DNA of 64,000 nt from Loxodes magnus (lineage: Eukaryota > Ciliophora > Karyorelictea > Loxodida > Loxodidae): positions 639,592 to 703,591 of the forward strand of contig CAMPDV010000132.1 in NCBI GenBank assembly GCA_946699065.1, in the 5' to 3' direction. The notes under the pieces were generated by a model. That model searched no databases and was not told the origin of the DNA. It worked only from the letters and a program-made list of their open reading frames with translations. The first letter of the stretch is position 1, and each line of letters starts with the position of its first letter. Shown in pieces: positions 62,311-64,000 of this stretch. The position numbers and the translations under genes were made by a program.

Positions 62311-62402
62311 AATGTTTGATATATTAGTTGATTAAAGTTAGTTTTAGTTAAGCTATTAATTTAATAGCTCTATTTAGTTATTATTTTATTCTTAACTGTA
62401 TA
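62311..62402 (+). promoter_or_regulatory. upstream region identical to that of the 52169 gene
   Basis: Perfect reverse-complement match to 52170-52262 and the outer limit of the inverted duplication. Higher identity than the coding part suggests constraint or recent gene conversion. Confidence 0.45.
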
Positions 62403-64000
62403 ATGGAAGTTAATCCCTTAACTTTTCTATTTATTCTTATTGCCTTAAATTTATTCTCTATTACCAAAACTTTAGCTAAGTAAATCTATGTAACGTCTCC
62501 TGCGCTTTTTAGTTCACTTAGTATTTAAGATTCTAATGGAACTATAAATTTCCCTTTTACTTCCATTTCAGAGACTATTTATGCTTTAGAAGAAGGAGAG
62601 CCTCATACAATATACATATCACCACACGAGCATAGTTTAGACTGCTTGAAATGTAAGAATTGTATAGATAAATGTGAAATAATGAGAGGATTAGCTTAGT
62701 AATAATAAGGGAAATAAATAACAATCTAGTAATTTAAGAAATGCTAAGACAATGAAAGTCACATAGAAATGTGCTATAATAAACTACCAAATGCCACTAT
62801 TAGCATCTTTAGAAATAGTACTTTGCTACTAGTAAAGGACTACTTAGCTATGGTAGACTTAACAATTAGGAATTCAATAATAAACTGGTAGCACCTAAAT
62901 TTAGCCTTTGTAAGTAGCTTTTATTAATGCTATTAAAGCTTAATTAGCCATAATAAACTCCAGTATTAGAGACTCACAATAAAGCTAAATTACCTGAATG
63001 TATTTTTATAAAAGTAGCTTTCTTCTGCAAAACTCATTGATAGAAAACTTTGAAGTTCCTTTAAGGAGCTAAATGATACTTCTTAATAACTCCATACTGT
63101 CTATATAAAATAGCAGCTTAAAGTATAATAGAGAATAAATAATTTAATCTTATCAAAGCCAATTAATTATGAGCAAGTCTATTTTCTAAATGAATACAGC
63201 CTCTTTAAATATAATGTAGCACTAAGAGTCAACTCTTATTATAGAAGACTCCTTAATTGAATAAAATTCAGCCTTAATTGCTGGCTTTTCATACTTCGTT
63301 AATTCAAATCTGAATCTCATCACAAGCAAAGTAATTTTAAATGGAGATAAATCTATAAGCGGGGTCCTTTATTTAAGTTAGTCAAATTTGAGTATTATAG
63401 CGTGCAAATTTGAAGACAACAAAGGAGATTCTGGAGGTATTTATTTGTAGCAATCTTAAATTAAAGCTATATAGAATAGTAGCTTTTATTCTAATTAAGC
63501 TAATATATACGGAGGATGTATTTATGCCTCATATTCAAACATAGAGATAATAGTAAACAGTATATTTTAGTAAAATAGTGCATTCACATCTGGAGGTGTT
63601 GTCTATGCAGTCCATTCTAAAATTTTACAAATTGACGAATGCATATTTAGAAACAATAAAGCTGGTAGTGGTGGATCCTTCTATATTGACTTGACTAATA
63701 TAACATTAATGGATAATCTTAGAGCTGAGGAAAATATAGCACTGAACTAGAATGGAAGCTTTTTGTTTGGAAGTTAGTCAAATATTGATTAATTTAGTAA
63801 TTGTAATTTTGCTAATAATATCGCTAAAGAGAACGGAGGAGTTATTTACTTAAAGTTTAGCTCTAGTATTAGAAACTTCAACCAAAATTTTTTTCAGAAA
63901 CAACTCAGCAAGCAATTTTGGAGGCTGCATATTTTTAAATGCAACAAAGATAATAAGTATCTCTAATTCGCTATTTAAAAACAATACTTCAACAGATTAC
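62403..64000 (+). pseudogene. partial inverted paralogue of the beta-helix membrane protein gene
   Basis: ATG at 62403 opens the same signal peptide (MEVNPLTFLFILIALNLFS) and CxxC patch as the gene at 52169. The beta-helix repeats follow (SGGVVYAVHS, GSGGSFYIDLTN, ENGGVIYLKF) to the window end. A TGA at 62995-62997 aligns with the TGA at 51570-51572 of the other copy, so this codon is conserved between paralogues. Two shifts are visible: an extra T near 62920 and another in the T7 run near 63890. It therefore looks like a decaying duplicate, unless these are sequence errors in homopolymers. The C-terminal part lies outside the window. Confidence 0.6.

Noticed and set aside
1-64000. tRNA, rRNA, telomere or CRISPR features
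   Set aside because: No cloverleaf with A and B boxes, no rRNA blocks, no telomeric arrays and no spaced short repeats were found on either strand by eye.

Overview
This is an A+T-rich stretch of a ciliate nuclear genome, rich in repeats and mobile elements. No gene is readable with the standard code. Conserved domains appear only when TAA and TAG are read as Gln. In the best-preserved genes TGA also sits at Trp positions inside otherwise continuous frames, while the same genes end at a TGA, usually followed or preceded by TAA or TAG. That matches the ambiguous codes known from karyorelict ciliates (e.g. Loxodes, Parduczia) and Condylostoma better than the Tetrahymena/Paramecium code, where TGA is only a stop. 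A decayed germline-limited region of a Tetrahymena-like ciliate is the main alternative. I cannot name the species.

Layout. 1-5.7 kb: gag-type remnants, gene-empty DNA and a 0.4 kb dispersed repeat (D1). 5.8-11.8, 23.4-27.2 and 29.5-35.5 kb: three copies, all on the minus strand, of one composite repeat. Its 5' part is a 465-codon RING-finger/kelch gene; its 3' part is a decayed LINE-type AP-endonuclease ORF. Two copies carry a nested gag-only retroelement at the junction of the two parts, each with its own 15-16 bp target duplication. 11.9-17 kb and 27.4-29.2 kb: more gag-only elements with a coiled coil and a CX2CX4HX4C zinc knuckle. 18.8-23 kb: a possible decayed membrane-protein gene split by a G+C-rich ~315 bp SINE-like insert (S1); a second, inverted copy (S2) lies in the middle composite. 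35.7-41 kb: two non-LTR retrotransposons tail to tail, gag plus endonuclease on the plus strand and endonuclease, reverse transcriptase and Zn finger on the minus strand. 43.1-44.4 kb: a gag element split by D2.

44.7-64 kb is the most gene-like part. A ~7.4 kb minus-strand gene encodes a secreted or membrane protein: signal peptide, a long beta-helix repeat region, Cys-rich domain, several membrane segments and a Gln/Glu/Lys-rich tail. A second copy starts at 62,403 in the opposite orientation and runs off the window. The two starts face away from each other across ~10 kb that holds an LRR gene (56.2-58.2 kb) and a decayed LRR paralogue (60.5-62 kb). The 92 bp before each start codon are identical.

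The elements fit one retrotransposition system. The LINEs supply endonuclease and reverse transcriptase; the gag-only units (comparable to mammalian half-LINEs) and the S inserts carry 15-16 bp target duplications as if mobilised in trans. No tRNA, rRNA, CRISPR or telomere repeat was seen. Caution: if all 64 codons can be sense, an open frame alone proves nothing here, so calls rest on motifs, conservation between copies and absence of frameshifts.
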